DNA from: Streptomyces capoamus | Lineage (GTDB): Bacteria > Actinomycetota > Actinomycetes > Streptomycetales > Streptomycetaceae | Direction: 5' to 3' | DNA: 37,633 bases | Assembly (NCBI RefSeq): GCF_014654935.1 | Contig: NZ_BNBF01000034.1 | Location: 15,826 to 53,458, forward strand | Translations under genes and position numbers: made by a program | In this document: positions 15,430-23,420 of the stretch, one piece after another | How positions within the stretch are numbered: position 1 is the stretch's first letter | How the letters are laid out: each line of letters opens with the position of its first letter | Notes under the pieces: generated by a model | The model's database searches: none | Told to the model about the DNA's origin: nothing | The model's input: only the letters and a program-made list of their open reading frames with translations

Positions 15430-16749
15430 GTGCTCCGCCGTCTCGCGGTCGTCCCGCTGCTGCTCACCACCTGCCTCGCCGCCCCCGCGGCGGCCGCCGA
15501 CGCTGCGGTGCCCCCCGCGGCGACCGTCCGCCACCCGCCCCCCGCCCCGGTCGGCTGCGCCGACGTGCACGTCCCGGGAGCCGCCTACACGGTCTCCGCC
15601 TGCCTGGCCGACCTGACCACCACGGGGACCGTGCCGACCGGCCACACCGACCCCGCCGACTGGGCCGGCCTCGAGGCGCCGGGCACCGTCACCCCGTCCG
15701 GCGTGCCCGGGGTCCAGGTCGACGGCTACTTCCCGGACACCTCCACCACCAACACCAACCACGGCTGGCACCACGACAGCCAGTTCGTCGTCCGGCTGCC
15801 CCGCCACTGGAACGGCGGCCTGGTCGTCGCCGGCCCGCCGGGCGTGCGCGAGCAGTACGCCAACGACCGCATCATCAGCGACCAGGTGCTCGCCAAGGGC
15901 TACGCCTACGCAGCCACCGACAAGGGCAACACCGGCTCCGAGATCTACCGGGACGGCGAACGCCCCGGTGACGCGATCCTCGAATGGCACCGCCGCTTCG
16001 CGGAGCTGACCCGGGCCGCCCAGCGGACCGCCGCCGCGTACTACGGCCACGCCCCGCGCACCACGTACGCCGCCGGGCTCTCCGCGGGTGGGTACCTGGT
16101 CCGCTGGCAGCTCGAGCACTACCCGCGGCTGTACACCGGCGGCATCGACTGGAACGCCCTCACCTTCACCCGGAACGGCAGCCTGCTCACCACCCTTCCG
16201 CCCGCGCTGCGCGCCTACCCCCGCTACCGGGCGGGGGAGCCGGACGCGCACGCCGAGATGCTCGCGGCCGGCTATCCCGCGGGCTCGGAGGCGCTGTGGG
16301 ACTACCACTACCGCACCCAGTGGGACTTCCTGCAGCGAGTGATCCGCGAGGAGGTCGACCCCGGGTACGACGGCGCCGCACAGGCCGGGACCCCGTTCTG
16401 CCCGGCGGGGACCGGCGCGGGCTGCGACACCGACTACGACTTCGCCTCCCGCCCCGCCGCGGTCCACCGCGTCGTGGACCGGATCGCGCTGAGCGGGCGC
16501 ATCCAGCGGCCCCTGATCAGCATCCAGGGCACCTTGGACGTCCTCACCCCACGGTCCGCCTTCGGCGACGTGTACCACCGCATGGTCGCCGACGCCGGAC
16601 GCTCCGCCCTGCACCGCTACGTCCTTGTCGCCGGCGGCACTCACACCGACGGGCTGGTACCCCTCGCGCCCCGCACGCTCAAGCCGATGCTGCCGTCCTT
16701 CGTCACGGCCTTCGCCGAGCTGGAGACATGGACCCGGCACACGTCCTGA
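15430..16749 (+). CDS. Secreted alpha/beta hydrolase (tannase/feruloyl-esterase or 3HB-oligomer-hydrolase-like)
   Basis: A 439-residue exported esterase. Residues 1-26 form a Sec signal peptide (RR, hydrophobic core, APAAAADAA). The nucleophile elbow is TTYAAGLSAGGYLVRWQ (Ser218), with acid Asp370 in IQGTLDVLTP and His405 in VAGGTHTDG. Cysteines near 43/58 and 324/332 may form disulfides. Length and the catalytic spacing resemble tannase/feruloyl-esterase-related hydrolases and 3-hydroxybutyrate oligomer hydrolases; the substrate cannot be decided. The GTG at 15430 has AGGAGA 5 bases upstream. It is transcribed away from the two-component pair, which may regulate it. Confidence 0.85.
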   Translation: MLRRLAVVPLLLTTCLAAPAAAADAAVPPAATVRHPPPAPVGCADVHVPGAAYTVSACLADLTTTGTVPTGHTDPADWAGLEAPGTVTPSGVPGVQVDGYFPDTSTTNTNHGWHHDSQFVVRLPRHWNGGLVVAGPPGVREQYANDRIISDQVLAKGYAYAATDKGNTGSEIYRDGERPGDAILEWHRRFAELTRAAQRTAAAYYGHAPRTTYAAGLSAGGYLVRWQLEHYPRLYTGGIDWNALTFTRNGSLLTTLPPALRAYPRYRAGEPDAHAEMLAAGYPAGSEALWDYHYRTQWDFLQRVIREEVDPGYDGAAQAGTPFCPAGTGAGCDTDYDFASRPAAVHRVVDRIALSGRIQRPLISIQGTLDVLTPRSAFGDVYHRMVADAGRSALHRYVLVAGGTHTDGLVPLAPRTLKPMLPSFVTAFAELETWTRHTS

Positions 16750-16779
16750 TGCCGGGGCGACGTCACGCAGGGGCGCCGA

Positions 16780-17075
16780 GCCGGGGGGTGGTCGAGCACG
16801 CGGGGCCTGTACTCGACCAACTGGATGCGGCCGTCGAAGGTGCGGGACTCGGTCATCCACAGGGCCACGTCCGGATAGCCGTCGTAGATGCGTTCCTCGC
16901 CCGTGGCCCCGGTGGGTGCTCCGCTCCCGCCGGCCGCAGGACAGTGCCCAACTCCGCAGCCGCCTTCCTGGGAAGCGGCGTGGAGCGGGCGACCAGACGC
17001 AGGTGGGCGTGGGGCGGCTGCTCTACGCGGCCTGGCAGGTCGGCTTGGCGCACGGGCCCCCCTCGTTCTCTGTGC
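16780..17075 (-). pseudogene. Degenerate fragment, possibly a GntR/UTRA-type regulator C-terminus
   Basis: The minus strand gives AHLRLVARSTPLPRKAAAEL in one frame, then in another GATGEERIYDGYPDVALWMT and ESRTFDGRIQLVEYRPRVLD. The first piece resembles the R.P...EA..L segment of UTRA effector domains, and the second the R.(Y/F)D..GR...E strand. A frame change and missing ends make the assignment weak. Confidence 0.3.
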
Positions 17076-17138
17076 GGACAGCGGCCACATGGCAGGCGAT
17101 CACGCGGAGCGGGCACGAGTTGCCGGACTGTGACCCCG

Positions 17139-17370
17139 TTACCCGAGCAGCAAGTGCCCGTGCTCGGTGAGCACCTGGCGGACCTCGGGGACGTCGGCGA
17201 ACGGCTGCAGCCGCTGCAGAACGATCCGGGTACGGTCGGCGGTCCTCTCCGAGGGAGAGGTCCCCTGACAGATCGATGACCCGCTGCGCCTCGACCGCGG
17301 CCTGCTCCGGCTCGTCGGCGTCCGCGAGTATGGCGGCGTAGCAGTCCAGGACGCTGGAGAGCGGCGACAC
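17139..17370 (-). pseudogene. C-terminal remnant of an XRE/TPR-type regulator
   Basis: The minus strand reads DCYAAILADADEPEQAAVEA, then QRVIDLSGDLS. After a frame change it continues RTADRTRIVLQRLQPFADVP and EVRQVLTEHG, ending at TAG. This resembles the TPR-rich C-terminus of actinomycete XRE-family regulators that end with a PYADVPEVR-like motif. The helix-turn-helix is absent. Confidence 0.45.
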
Positions 17371-17700
17371 TGACGCTCGGAGGGGGTTTGTTGGTGTGTG
17401 GCGGACTTGGTGGCCTGGTGTGGTGTGGGTTCGTTGAATGGGCCGGGTGCGCGGTTCGACCGGCCAGCGCAGGCGGGAACGGTGGCCGGGTTCGTCGGCA
17501 TCAGCGCTCTCCTGCCGCTACGGCGAGGGCCCCGCGCTGGAGCTCGAAGGCGGTGTTCTCTGTGACCTTCGCGGCCGCGGTGGAGCCGGGATCGAAGCGG
17601 TGGGTGAGCTACTCGTCGGCCAGACGTTGGGCGAGCCGGTATGGCAGATCAGCAGGGCGCGGGTCGGCGCGGCTGTCAGCCAGAGGTCGTTGCCTCCCGA
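17371..17700. other. Decayed stretch of about 330 bases
   Basis: On the minus strand, bases about 17510-17660 read LTHRFDPGSTAAAKVTENTA and FELQRGALAVAAGER, preceded by a TAG. It looks like an old coding remnant but I cannot name it. Confidence 0.3.
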
Positions 17701-17835
17701 TGTTTCATCCCGGAATCAGCGGTTGATCCCCGCGTGTCGGGGCGCGCCAGGAGATGGTGGCTTCGCCGGTGAGCGGCGGGCCATGAGGTCGGTCATGGCG
17801 CGGTGGGTCATGGCTTCGGCGCGGGCGGGCACGAT
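17701..17835 (-). pseudogene. IS5-family transposase tail (second copy of type 1)
   Basis: The minus strand reads ARAEAMTHRAMTDLMARR, matching SEAMIHLAVTDLMARR in the remnant at 9128-9301. One base is then lost, so the expected LTGEATISWRAP is out of frame. TTTCATCCCGG near 17704 matches the sequence beyond the stop of the first copy. This is a diverged tail of the same IS type. Confidence 0.6.
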
Positions 17836-18052
17836 CTCCGCGTCCCGCAGCTCCGCCCCCGGTCAGCGGTACTCGCGGGCCGCCGCCAGGGCGGCCGTGA
17901 TCTCTGGCCGCTCCCGCACGCGGGTGCTGATCTGCTCCTGAAACAACCGGTGCGCGCCGCTGAGTCCGGCTGGAGGCACGGTCACCTATGAAACAACCCC
18001 CGTGTCCCGCGTTGTCGCGTCTCTTCGAGTCGACGGACCCACCCGCCAGCGC
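17836..18052. other. Gap of about 220 bases
   Basis: No gene is supported. ATGAAACAAC near 17986 is an imperfect inverted counterpart of TTTCAT at 17704 and could mark the other end of an IS remnant, but this is weak. Confidence 0.25.
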
Positions 18053-18910
18053 CTACGACACGCGATGAGTTCGGGTGACGGTGAACAGCAGCGGTGTATG
18101 GATGCTGAGTGAGGCAGCGGTGTCGGCGATGACCTCGGCCAGCCAGCCGATCGCATCGCACGACCACTCGGTGAGTTCCCCGCGCAAAACCATCCCGTGG
18201 AGAGGCGGGCCGCACCAGAAACTGTCGTCGAACCGCGGGGCCAGGACGGCGTCCTGGCCGACGACGTCGTGTGAGCCGTAGACGAAAACCGGCTGGTCCA
18301 GGTGGCGGAGGTGGTCCGTGAGCCGTTCCGCGACATCAGGGATGGACGTGTACCTGCCACTGTTGATGTTGACCTCCACGGGCGTCCTCGACCGTGGGTC
18401 CCGCCCGGCGAACCAGTCGGCCGTCAGCATCGACGGCAGGGGCGCGTACGCGGGGCGTGCCGCGGCGTCGAGCCCCTGGACCGGTAGGAGGAGTTGTACG
18501 GCCGCCAGGCGCAGTGTGCCGAGCCGTGTGGTCGCGCTCTCGGCACACTGCAGGAACGGCCGGACGGGCAGCGGCCGGTCATCGGCGACAGCACTGGTCT
18601 CGACCTGGAACCACGAGACCAGGTCGGCCCCGGAAGCGAGGGAGCGGTCGTTGCATCCGGCGTCGTTCATGGCCCACAGGCCGGCGGCCCGCCGCATACG
18701 GTCCTCGGCACCGCCCCCGGCCGACCTGTCGTCGAGCCATCCCATGGCAAGCGACCGCTGGTGGAAGAGCGAGTAGGCGTCGTACTCGTAGTCGGGATCG
18801 CCCCAGGCATGCGCGGTGAGTTCACCGTGCAGGCTGGCGAACATGGTGCCTGCGGTCCGTCGGCCCCCAGGCGCCATATCGGGTTGTTCTGTGGCGCGGT
18901 GCTCTGACAC
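18053..18910 (-). CDS. Unrecognised 285-aa protein downstream of a secreted protein gene
   Basis: I recognise no family. The protein is soluble, with no signal peptide or membrane helix. Features include GDPDYEYDAYSLFHQRSLAM, many Trp residues, WFQVETSAVADDRPLPVRPF, and QPVFVYGSHDVVGQDAVLAP. The last part suggests a beta-rich domain. The GTG at 18910 was chosen because AGAGAGGA lies 6 bases upstream; the frame is open to 19030 without a better site. It starts 58 bases after the six-cysteine secreted protein gene and is probably co-transcribed. A partner role such as immunity or processing is possible but unproven. Confidence 0.65.
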   Translation of the reverse strand: MSEHRATEQPDMAPGGRRTAGTMFASLHGELTAHAWGDPDYEYDAYSLFHQRSLAMGWLDDRSAGGGAEDRMRRAAGLWAMNDAGCNDRSLASGADLVSWFQVETSAVADDRPLPVRPFLQCAESATTRLGTLRLAAVQLLLPVQGLDAAARPAYAPLPSMLTADWFAGRDPRSRTPVEVNINSGRYTSIPDVAERLTDHLRHLDQPVFVYGSHDVVGQDAVLAPRFDDSFWCGPPLHGMVLRGELTEWSCDAIGWLAEVIADTAASLSIHTPLLFTVTRTHRVS

Positions 18911-18968
18911 GCCTGGTCCTCTCTGGTTGCTGTACCTCGCAGCCACGCCGTTCTGCTGGTGCTCGTTC

Positions 18969-19586
18969 TCAGTACACCTGGCAGGCGACATCGGCCTGGC
19001 GGTACGGCCGCTCGCCTGTGTCACCCTCACCGATCACATCGACGTCCACGTGGTTGCGCCACGATGCCGCGCTGGTGTTGGTGCAGTTGTGCCGTGCTGC
19101 CGTGCGGTGGCTACTCCCACCGGTGCCAGGCTTGAGCGTTTCGGTTTTCGAACACGCCTTCCTGCGCCAGGTGTTGTCCGTGTACCACTCGTATAGGCAG
19201 TTGTACACCTTGGCGAGGTCTTTGGTGCAGGTTCCCTTTCCCCACCATCCGTGGCCGGACACCGCCACTCCGGTGGCGGACCGGTGCGGATTGTCCCTCC
19301 CGCTCACAGGTGTGCAGGCCGCTGCCGGCGCCACCTCCGAATCCGCCTCCGTCGGGTTCTCGATGGGGAGCACCTGTCCGTTTTCGTCAAGGTACACAGC
19401 GGACTCGTCGGTGTCCTGCGGCGCGATCCCCGGTACGGCGTCCGCCTCTGCCACAACCGGGGGATGGACACGCTCCGGCGCGCTCCCAACCGGTGCGGAC
19501 AAGGCCACCGCGGGCGTCGCCGCGCCTCCGATCGTAAGAGTCATGAAGACGGCCATGGCACCGCGCCGTAAGTTCGCGCTAAACAA
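18969..19586 (-). CDS. Secreted six-cysteine protein, unknown function
   Basis: A 205-residue exported protein. Residues 1-30 form a signal peptide ending AVALSA. Residues 31-90 form an acidic, Pro-rich stretch (ESAVYLDENGQVLPIENPTE) that could be a propeptide. The C-terminal domain of about 115 residues carries six Cys (91, 120, 130, 145, 168, 202), enough for three disulfides, with SGHGWWGKGTCTKDLAKVYN and YEWYTDNTWRRKAC. This layout fits a small secreted toxin, inhibitor or binding protein. TTG 19586 was chosen because GGGGGA lies 5 bases upstream; ATG 19556 is the alternative. The gene at 18053-18910 follows in the same direction. Confidence 0.7.
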   Translation of the reverse strand: MFSANLRRGAMAVFMTLTIGGAATPAVALSAPVGSAPERVHPPVVAEADAVPGIAPQDTDESAVYLDENGQVLPIENPTEADSEVAPAAACTPVSGRDNPHRSATGVAVSGHGWWGKGTCTKDLAKVYNCLYEWYTDNTWRRKACSKTETLKPGTGGSSHRTAARHNCTNTSAASWRNHVDVDVIGEGDTGERPYRQADVACQVY

Positions 19587-19760
19587 GGCATTCCCCCATC
19601 ATGCAGCCAGATCTAACCTCGACCGCCACATGATCGCCTGCTCTTCGACGGCGGGACTACCTGATATCCGGCCAAAGCGGCACCGGTGCAGCGGGGCATC
19701 ATCCGGACGACACCCCATCCGCTTCGTCACTGGATCAACTGTGACCCGATCAGCAGCACC
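19587..19760. other. Upstream region of the secreted six-cysteine protein gene
   Basis: It should contain that gene's promoter, but I see no convincing -35/-10 pair. It ends at the weak transposase remnant. Confidence 0.3.
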
Positions 19761-20010
19761 GATGAGTGGACTGGACAACCGTTGGGCGGATCGCCTCCAA
19801 GGCCGCCGCGTACAGCCCCGGCGACGCCTCTTCCCCGTGGGGCGTAGCCAGCCGACGGTGATGAAGCCGTGGTAGTGACCACTGAGCCGCGGGTCGGGGA
19901 GATATGCGCCAGGACCTCGGCGTGCATCTCGCGGCCGGCTCTCGACGCAGTCCGCCGACGGCCAGGCCCATGTACTCGGTGTGCCGGCGGACGACCGCGT
20001 TCGTCACGAG
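19760..20010 (-). pseudogene. Possible Tn3-family transposase C-terminal remnant
   Basis: The minus strand reads VTNAVVRRHTEYMGLAVGGL, then in a second frame MHAEVLAHISPTR, then in a third GHYHGFITV. The order (TNAVV..., Y, L...LR, then the HISP.R and H.I segments) recalls the end of Tn3-family transposases. Two frame changes within 100 bases show decay. Weak call. Confidence 0.35.
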
Positions 20011-20109
20011 AGTCAGGCGCCATGCCTGCCCGTTCGGCTGCTCGGGCCGGCGGCGGGTGACCTTGCCCTCCCGCGTGTAGTGGCTCCGCGAGCAGCTGCG
20101 CGTCGCCCC

Positions 20110-20423
20110 GCACCACCAGGCGTGGGTGGGACATCCGTGAGAGACTGCCGCGTCTCGCTGCGTACGCTGCGAGCATCGAAGTGTTTTCGAGGAAGAGCTG
20201 CGGATGACTGGACCGGCTTGCGGCAGCCACGGGCCAGGATGCCGACGACATCTGCATCGCTCTCGCGGAACTCGTCCAGTCCGGGGACGCCCGTGTCCAG
20301 CGCGGCGAGGAGCCGGCCGACGCGGAGCGCCTGGAGGCGCACCAGCGCTTCGGCTTGGTCATGGACTGGGACCACTTCCATCTGCACCGGGTGCATCTGA
20401 GTACCAAGGGAGATGACGCGTGA
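20110..20423 (+). pseudogene. DUF6042-like gene remnant
   Basis: The last piece, 20208-20423, reads LDRLAAATGQDADDICIALA, ELVQSGDARVQRGEEPADAE and FGLVMDWDHFHLHRVHLSTK. Just upstream, other frames give RLPRLAAYAASIEV and VFEEELRM, which fit directly before it. The whole resembles the C-terminus of the actinomycete DUF6042 family (function unknown). Two frame changes and a missing N-terminus make it a pseudogene. Its TGA overlaps the kinase GTG by 4 bases, so its decay may have reduced kinase translation. Confidence 0.5.
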
Positions 20424-21109
20424 CGCCGAGCGTGCCGGGCACTGTGGGGACCAGAGACACGCGCCTGATCGTGATCCGGGGCAACAGCGCCTCGGGCAAG
20501 TCGTCCGTCGCGGCCGGCCTGCGCGAGAAGTTCGGCCGCAACCTCGCCATCGTCGCCCAGGACAACCTGCGCCGGGTCGTGCTGCGCGAACGCGACCGGC
20601 CCGGCGGCGCGAACATCGGCCTGATCGACCTCACGGCCCGCTACGCCCTGGACCATGGCTTTCACGTCGTCGTCGAAGGCATCCTGTACGCCGACCGCTA
20701 CGGCACGATGCTCCAGGACCTGGGGCGCGCCCACCAGGGCGTCACACGGTGCTACTACCTCCACGTGCCCTTCGAGGAGACAGTGCTCCGGCATGCGACG
20801 AAACCAGACGCCGAGTACCTCACGCACGTCAACGGGGGCCACCTGCGCGACTGGTACCGAGACAAGGACCTGCTCCCTAACGGCCTGGAGACCGTTATCG
20901 ACGCGGCCAGCACCCTGGACGACACGGTCCGACAAATCCTCTCCGAGAGCGGCCTGGACGGGCATTCTCCCGATCAACCGCTGAGGGGCGCCACCGCAGG
21001 TACGGTGTCGTCATCACGGCACCGACGACGGCCTTGCCACGGTCGTAGTCGCGGTCGCCCGGAACCACGTCCGGGCGGCGTGGCCCTCGACACCGCACCC
21101 CCGCCATGA
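20420..21109 (+). CDS. P-loop kinase (AAA/zeta-toxin or phosphotransferase-like)
   Basis: A 229-residue P-loop protein. Walker A is LIVIRGNSASGKSSVAAGL (residues 21-28 GNSASGKS). Then come FGRNLAIVAQDNLRRVVLRE, GFHVVVEGILYADRYGTML (acidic strand end) and CYYLHVPFEETVLRHATKP, then HLRDWYRDKDLL. This is the pattern of small kinases/phosphotransferases near the zeta-toxin and chloramphenicol-phosphotransferase groups; the substrate is unknown. The GTG at 20420 has AAGGGAG upstream and overlaps the previous TGA. Residues after about 185 (from DGHSPDQ) are Arg/Pro-rich and probably read-through into foreign sequence, so the native stop may be lost. Confidence 0.78.
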   Translation: MTPSVPGTVGTRDTRLIVIRGNSASGKSSVAAGLREKFGRNLAIVAQDNLRRVVLRERDRPGGANIGLIDLTARYALDHGFHVVVEGILYADRYGTMLQDLGRAHQGVTRCYYLHVPFEETVLRHATKPDAEYLTHVNGGHLRDWYRDKDLLPNGLETVIDAASTLDDTVRQILSESGLDGHSPDQPLRGATAGTVSSSRHRRRPCHGRSRGRPEPRPGGVALDTAPPP

Positions 21110-21113
21110 AGGG
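21010..21113 (-). other. Short IS5-transposase-like peptide on the opposite strand of the kinase tail
   Basis: The minus strand reads GPRRPDVVPGDRDYDRGKAV, which resembles the second Asp motif of IS5-type transposases (RRPD.V..DR.YD). It overlaps the doubtful tail of the kinase and would explain that tail as an insertion scar. Only about 35 residues; weak. Confidence 0.25.
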
Positions 21114-21317
21114 CGCGTCGATACGAAGACCGGACCCTGCACCGACCTCGCCCTGCACCGGTTGTGGCCGTTGGCCGGATCCTGCAGAGTGCGCGCCACC
21201 GACGCCGTGCTCACCACGCTCGCGGTCCTCCTGCCGCTGCCCTCGCATGGGCCACCAGTGCCCCAACGATCACCGGGTCGGGCCTCACGACCACGGTGCG
21301 TCCGGTCCACTCCCGCT
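21114..21317. other. Gap of about 200 bases
   Basis: Nothing supported between the kinase 3' end and the ligase remnant. Confidence 0.4.
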
Positions 21318-22015
21318 TCATGGGTCATCCGGGCAGCTGGCACCGCCCCCTTCAGCTAACTTGGCGATGGCACCGGGCGGCATGTCGTCGCGGAGTGGTA
21401 CGACCCCGCACGGGGTGCCGCCAGACTCCCCGGTCCTGGGCGGTGTCCCCATCGATCTCCGCGACCAGTCGGGGCTCGACAAGTGGGACGTCCAGCGGGA
21501 TCCGTGAGTCCCACGACGCCGTGAACCCCACGCCATCCCACGGATGTCCCGGCCCGGCCGCGGTGAGCCCTCCGACCAGACGCCGGGCCGTCTCCGGGCG
21601 CAGCGGGGTACTGCGGGCGACCGGCCGCAGGGCGCTGACTGTGTCGCACCGTCCCAGCAGCACACTGCTGGGACGGGCCGGGGGCCCGGTGACCGGTCCG
21701 ATGACTGCCTTCGTGGTGTCCCGGCGGTGGACCTTGTACCACCCGCGGACCCGGGCAGGTAGTGCTGCCCCCGGCCCTTGGAACACTTGCTCCAGCCGTG
21801 CGCACTGTGCGGCGTACGGCTCCTTCAACCTGCACGTCGGTGGCGTGCAGGATGCGGCGGGCCGCGTACATCACCTCGCCGTCGGCATGGACGACGTCGA
21901 AGGCGAGGAACCTCGCCGGCATCTCGGCGGCGAGCCGCACGGCGGTACGTCCGCTTGTCTCATCGGCGGCGCGACGAGCCGCTCGGAGAGCGTGCTGATG
22001 AATCCGGAGGGTGCC
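21318..22015 (-). pseudogene. ATP-dependent DNA ligase, C-terminal half, frameshifted (copy B)
   Basis: The minus strand starts inside the adenylation domain with GRTAVRLAAEMPARFLAFDV, VHADGE. After frame changes it continues ARVRGWYKVHRRDTTKAVIG, TGPPARPSSVLLGRCDTVSA, PLRPETARRLVGGL, HPWDGVGFTASW and VPLVEPRLVAEIDGDTAQDR, GVWRHPVR, then RDDMPPGAIAKLAEGG in another frame. These are the later nucleotidyltransferase motifs and the OB-fold of actinomycete ATP-dependent ligases. The catalytic KxDG motif and the 5' half are missing. It shares about 85% nucleotide identity with copy A at 4400-4573 over the last 130 bases. Confidence 0.75.
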
Positions 22016-22050
22016 TGCGGCCATCCCGTGCCGGCTTCTCCGGCGCCGGT

Positions 22051-22980
22051 TCAGCCTCCGAGGCGGTGTGCAAGGTCGAGCAGATCCGCTAGGTGCAGTA
22101 CCTGTCCGTCGAAGCCTGGGAGGGGGACATGGAGTGGCTGGGTCCAGCGGACGGGGATTGCGTCCAGCCCGTAGTACGCCCCCGCGAGGCCTCCGGTGAC
22201 CGCGGCGACGGTGTCCGTGTCGCCGCCGAGGTCGATTGCCGCGCGTATCGCGTCTTCGAAGCCGGTGGTGGTGCGCAAAGCCCAGACGGCGGAGCCCAGG
22301 CAGGGCCAGACGGCACCGTTGAACTCGGTTGCCTCATCGGGGTGCCAGTCGGGCGAGAGGACGGTGGCGTAGCGGCCGCGGTGGTCGGGGTGGACATGAG
22401 CCAGGATGTCCGGGAGCGCGGTGAGGGGGTCGGCGTCCTCGAACGTGACGCGGATGAGTTCGTGGAAGATCGCGGTGCCTTCCCAGGCCGCGCGGTCACC
22501 GTGGGTCAGAGCAGCGATGCGGTGCGCGGCGTCCATGGTGGCTTCTCGGCCGGCGGCCGCGAAGTGGACTGCGCAGGTCGATGCCCGCATCAAGGAGCCG
22601 TTTCCGGCCGCTCGTTGGTTGACCTGGAAATGGACCGCGGCGGCGAGGTCCCAGGGCATGCCGTTGGTCAGGACGTCTTCGGTCTGCAGGCCGATGTCCT
22701 TGGGGCCTGCCGCTGCCCACCGCTGGAAGCGGGCGAAGATGTCCGGCAGATCCAGTCCGCCCTGCTCCAGCAGCGACTCCGCGACCAGGACGGCCATCTG
22801 CGTGTCGTCAGTGGCCTCGCCGGGGTCCCAGCCACCGCCTCCGCACATCTCGCCACCGGCACCAGGCGCGGGAAACCGCGCGGAGAACGCTCCCTGGGGA
22901 CCGAACTCGAAGGGTGCGCCCAGGGCGTCATCCACCGCTGAGCCGACGACCGCGCCGGCGGCCCGCTGCATCCGCTTCAT
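22051..22980 (-). CDS. ADP-ribosylglycohydrolase family protein (DraG-like)
   Basis: A 309-residue protein of the ADP-ribosyl hydrolase (DraG/ARH) family, which removes ADP-ribose from proteins or small acceptors using two Mg2+ ions. Metal-site motifs are intact: GEATDDTQMAVLVAESL (TDDT at 57-60), GNGSLMRA at 127-133 and LGGDTDTVAAVTGGLAGAYY (GGDTDT at 252-257). The length is normal and there are no frame breaks, in contrast to its neighbours. Start ATG 22980, or ATG 22971; neither has a clear ribosome binding site. It lies downstream of the DUF4132 operon in the same direction but about 440 bases away, so co-transcription is uncertain. Confidence 0.92.
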   Translation of the reverse strand: MKRMQRAAGAVVGSAVDDALGAPFEFGPQGAFSARFPAPGAGGEMCGGGGWDPGEATDDTQMAVLVAESLLEQGGLDLPDIFARFQRWAAAGPKDIGLQTEDVLTNGMPWDLAAAVHFQVNQRAAGNGSLMRASTCAVHFAAAGREATMDAAHRIAALTHGDRAAWEGTAIFHELIRVTFEDADPLTALPDILAHVHPDHRGRYATVLSPDWHPDEATEFNGAVWPCLGSAVWALRTTTGFEDAIRAAIDLGGDTDTVAAVTGGLAGAYYGLDAIPVRWTQPLHVPLPGFDGQVLHLADLLDLAHRLGG

Positions 22981-23181
22981 TCGCGCAGGTTATCTGCAGC
23001 GCGCTGACGGCCCGCACGGCCCTGTTCGGCCAAGCTCGCCCAACGGCCCGCTCTCCTCGCTGAGGAAGGGGCTGGGAGCACGGCACGGAACACGTGTCGG
23101 CGCGAGACCCGACGGGGAGACCAGACGGACCTGCGAAGAGGCGCACGCAGTGGGCAGAGTGTCGGCCCACAGGCCGTAGAG

Positions 23182-23271
23182 GTCCTCCCTGCCGATGCGG
23201 GGGTGTTCCGCCGTACCAGGAGTGGACCTCGTCACGGCGGACGTCCTCCCCGCCGAGGGCGGGGGTGTTCC
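23182..23271 (+). CRISPR. Minimal type I-E-like CRISPR unit (two repeats, one spacer)
   Basis: Repeat 1 is 23182-23209 (GTCCTCCCTGCCGATG then CGGGGGTGTTCC). Repeat 2 is 23243-23271 (GTCCTCCCCGCCGAGGG then CGGGGGTGTTCC, with one extra loop base). Starts are 61 bases apart, leaving a 33-base interval at 23210-23242. Both repeats have the CCC-loop-GGG stem and the GTGTTCC end typical of actinomycete I-E repeats, and 61 is the I-E period. No third repeat is found 61 bases either side, and no cas genes are in the window. Probably an array remnant or a stand-alone unit; base changes between repeats suggest decay. Confidence 0.6.
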
Positions 23272-23387
23272 TCCCGCAGGAGAAGGTCGCCGCGTTCGTG
23301 GAGTATGACCGGGAGCACCTGGGCGAGCACTTCCTCGTCCACATGCGGCGGGAGCACTGGGTCGCAGCGGACCTGGGAGCGTTCTGA
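23272..23387 (+). other. Coding-like tail after the CRISPR unit, unrecognised
   Basis: The plus strand reads FLPQEKVAAFVEYDREHLGE, then HFLVHMRREHWVAADLGAF and a TGA at 23385-23387. The composition is that of a real protein, but the reading upstream of 23272 is the CRISPR repeat itself, so this is the 3' end of a broken gene. Family not recognised. Confidence 0.3.
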
Positions 23388-23420
23388 GGATCGCCGCGCC
23401 CCCGGGCGTCGCGAGGGTCG

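Noticed and set aside
16625..17170. Plus-strand frame with RLLYAAWQVGLAHGPP
   Set aside because: It looks partly protein-like but overlaps the secreted esterase gene in another frame at its start and the UTRA-like remnant on the opposite strand, and I could not link it to any family.
17430..17470. tRNA-like GGTTCGA segment
   Set aside because: There is no matching acceptor stem or anticodon arm around it. No tRNA or rRNA gene was found in the window.
19727..20977. Minus-strand 416-codon open frame
   Set aside because: It is antisense to the kinase and the DUF6042-like remnant over most of its length and shows no domain. Only its last part overlaps a possible transposase remnant, listed separately.
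23121..23332. Additional CRISPR repeats one period (61 bases) either side of the two found
   Set aside because: Sequence at 23121 and 23304 shows no resemblance to the repeat, so the unit is limited to two repeats.
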